Positions 6,363 through 6,819 of a stretch of DNA of 6,819 nucleotides are shown piece after piece (positions within the stretch are counted from its first letter, which is position 1; the number at the start of each line of letters is the position of its first letter). Under the pieces are notes generated by a model. The model had not been told where the DNA came from and did not search any database. It was given only the letters and a program-made list of their open reading frames with translations. Origin of the DNA: Acidobacterium sp. (GTDB lineage: Bacteria; Acidobacteriota; Terriglobia; Terriglobales; Acidobacteriaceae); NCBI GenBank assembly GCA_003152595.1, contig PMAM01000275.1, positions 1 to 6,819 on the forward strand, read 5' to 3'. A program made the position numbers and the translations under genes.

Positions 6363-6712
6363 AATGGGACAGGACGGTACTTTGGGGATGAGGCGTTGAT
6401 GGGTTGGGGTTGATGTTTCGCTGGGAAAGGATTCTTCTGCTTGCTGTGGGGTGAACCTGGCCGGGGGGGCGTCGCCGGTGGTGCGCTCTGGCGAAACAGA
6501 CCGGCTCCATTCGACGCGCTTCGTTGAACTCGGAGCTTGCTCAAGCGGGGGCTCCATTCGACGCGCGCTTTTTGTTCGCTCAGCGCCTGCTCAGGCCGGG
6601 TTGCGGGGTTCCCGACCGTCTGCTTTGCCAAAACGGTCCGGGCCGCATGGAAGGGGATTACCTTCGGACAAAGCGGAGAACCTTTCCTGTTGATTTCTGG
6701 ATGGCAGAGGTA
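6344..6712. other. Intergenic region without a convincing gene
   Basis: Roughly 370 bp between uvrA and the second IS. Short open frames exist on both strands, but they are Arg/Ser/Pro-rich, lack ribosome binding sites and resemble no protein family I know. The region contains a 47-bp-period repeat (6503-6599), a small hairpin GACCGT/ACGGTC (6614-6638) and a TTGATG direct repeat near 6394-6413. No tRNA or other RNA gene is recognised. It is most likely spacer with decayed repeats. Confidence 0.6.
6503..6599. repeat. Imperfect tandem repeat, 47-bp period, two units
   Basis: The 17-mer GGCTCCATTCGACGCGC occurs exactly at 6503-6519 and 6550-6566. Similarity continues more loosely downstream (both units proceed through a CGCTT...G-TTGCTCA or CCTGCTCA...GGG pattern), giving about two units of 47-50 bp. 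GCTCC (6504, 6551) and GGAGC (6532) also allow alternative hairpins, and GCTTG/CAAGC (6535-6546) pair within the unit. It looks like a dispersed non-coding repeat family arranged in tandem. Confidence 0.65.
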
Positions 6713-6819
6713 TGAGCTTGCCCCCGCAAAACGTATCCCTTAGCGAGCTGATGTAATAGCGAAAGGGAAACGAAGATGAGGAACGGGAAACGAGGGGGAT
6801 ATAGGCTGGAGTTCAAGCA
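6713..6819 (+). mobile_element. IS3-family insertion sequence, left end (truncated by window edge)
   Basis: A second IS3-type element begins here, in the same orientation as the remnant at the window start. A plausible left tip is TGAGCTTGCCCCCGCAAAAC at 6713-6732: IS3-family termini start with TG, and the distance of 63 bp to the orfA ATG is typical of the family. The exact boundary is a guess, since no matching right end or target duplication is in view. The identity as an IS rests mainly on the OrfA N-terminus that follows. Confidence 0.55.
6776..6819 (+). CDS. IS3-family transposase OrfA, N-terminal fragment
   Basis: The ATG at 6776 is preceded by AAGGG (6763-6767) at 8 nt, a good ribosome binding site. 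The visible product is MRNGKRGGYRLEFK, then the window ends. This matches the conserved IS3/IS911-type OrfA opening: a short basic leader, then Y-[ST]-x-E-F-K before the helix-turn-helix. The spacing suggests it could join smoothly to the HTH seen in the fragment at the left end of the window, so both pieces may be copies of one element. That cannot be tested because they do not overlap. Confidence 0.65.
   Translation, partial: MRNGKRGGYRLEFK

Noticed and set aside
3293..6631. Very long open frame (over 1100 codons) antisense to uvrA
   Set aside because: Its product is Arg/Pro/His/Gln-rich with no domain motifs, and it mirrors the codon structure of uvrA in a high-G+C gene. This is the usual shadow of a long GC-rich coding sequence.
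6451..6743. Small plus-strand open frames downstream of uvrA
   Set aside because: They overlap the 47-bp repeat, have no ribosome binding site, and their products show no recognisable motif.
1..6819. Circular molecule whose two ends join within one IS orfA
   Set aside because: Joining the last base to the first puts the OrfA reading frames out of register (the left frame starts at base 3), and codons between FKA and the HTH would be missing.
1..6819. CRISPR array, tRNA or rRNA gene
   Set aside because: No regularly spaced repeats with unique spacers and no cloverleaf or rRNA-like conserved sequence were seen on either strand.

Overview
This is a high-G+C bacterial window. Its gene content best fits a member of the Acidobacteriota, probably close to the Acidobacteriaceae (Terriglobus/Granulicella type). 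That placement is inferred from the style of the TonB-dependent receptor, the hairpin-rich spacers and the UvrA variant. It has not been tested by any search.

Layout, left to right. (1) Positions 1-~294 are the inner part of an IS3-family insertion sequence: the C-terminal half of OrfA, broken by an in-frame TAG, and the first codons of OrfB. (2) At about 291-296 the IS sequence stops abruptly inside orfB and continues into the C-terminal barrel part of a TonB-dependent outer-membrane receptor (to 1772). This receptor has lost its signal peptide and plug. It ends at a hairpin plus T-run that looks like a terminator (1801-1839). (3) On the minus strand lie two tandem paralogues of a small multi-pass membrane protein (1834-2457 and 2657-3214). 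They are about 65% identical by hand alignment, share a G-x-H-I-H-H-L-V-W-G signature, and have no function I recognise. A 10-bp perfect hairpin followed by a T-rich stretch separates them, and a single-nucleotide-loop G-quadruplex motif lies in the last codons of the upstream one. (4) Divergent from these, on the plus strand, is a complete uvrA (3317-6343, TTG start, 1008 aa). It encodes the damage-recognition ATPase of nucleotide excision repair, with every nucleotide-binding and zinc motif present plus two lineage-specific insertions. (5) Positions 6344-6712 hold no convincing gene but contain a 47-bp-period repeat. (6) From about 6713 a second IS3-family element begins in the same orientation as the first: candidate left end, RBS and the first 14 codons of OrfA, cut by the window edge.

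Only uvrA can be given a firm physiological role. The two membrane paralogues share a divergent intergenic region with it, but nothing in the sequence shows that they work with it. The receptor remnant and the IS pieces record rearrangement. Both window ends fall in IS sequence, as is also typical of contigs broken at repeats, so the IS/receptor junction may be either a real deletion or an assembly join. I see no convincing new multi-gene system. The most interesting unexplained items are the HxHH membrane-protein pair, the G-quadruplex/hairpin arrangement between them, and the uvrA insertion with its cluster of GTCGGACA words.
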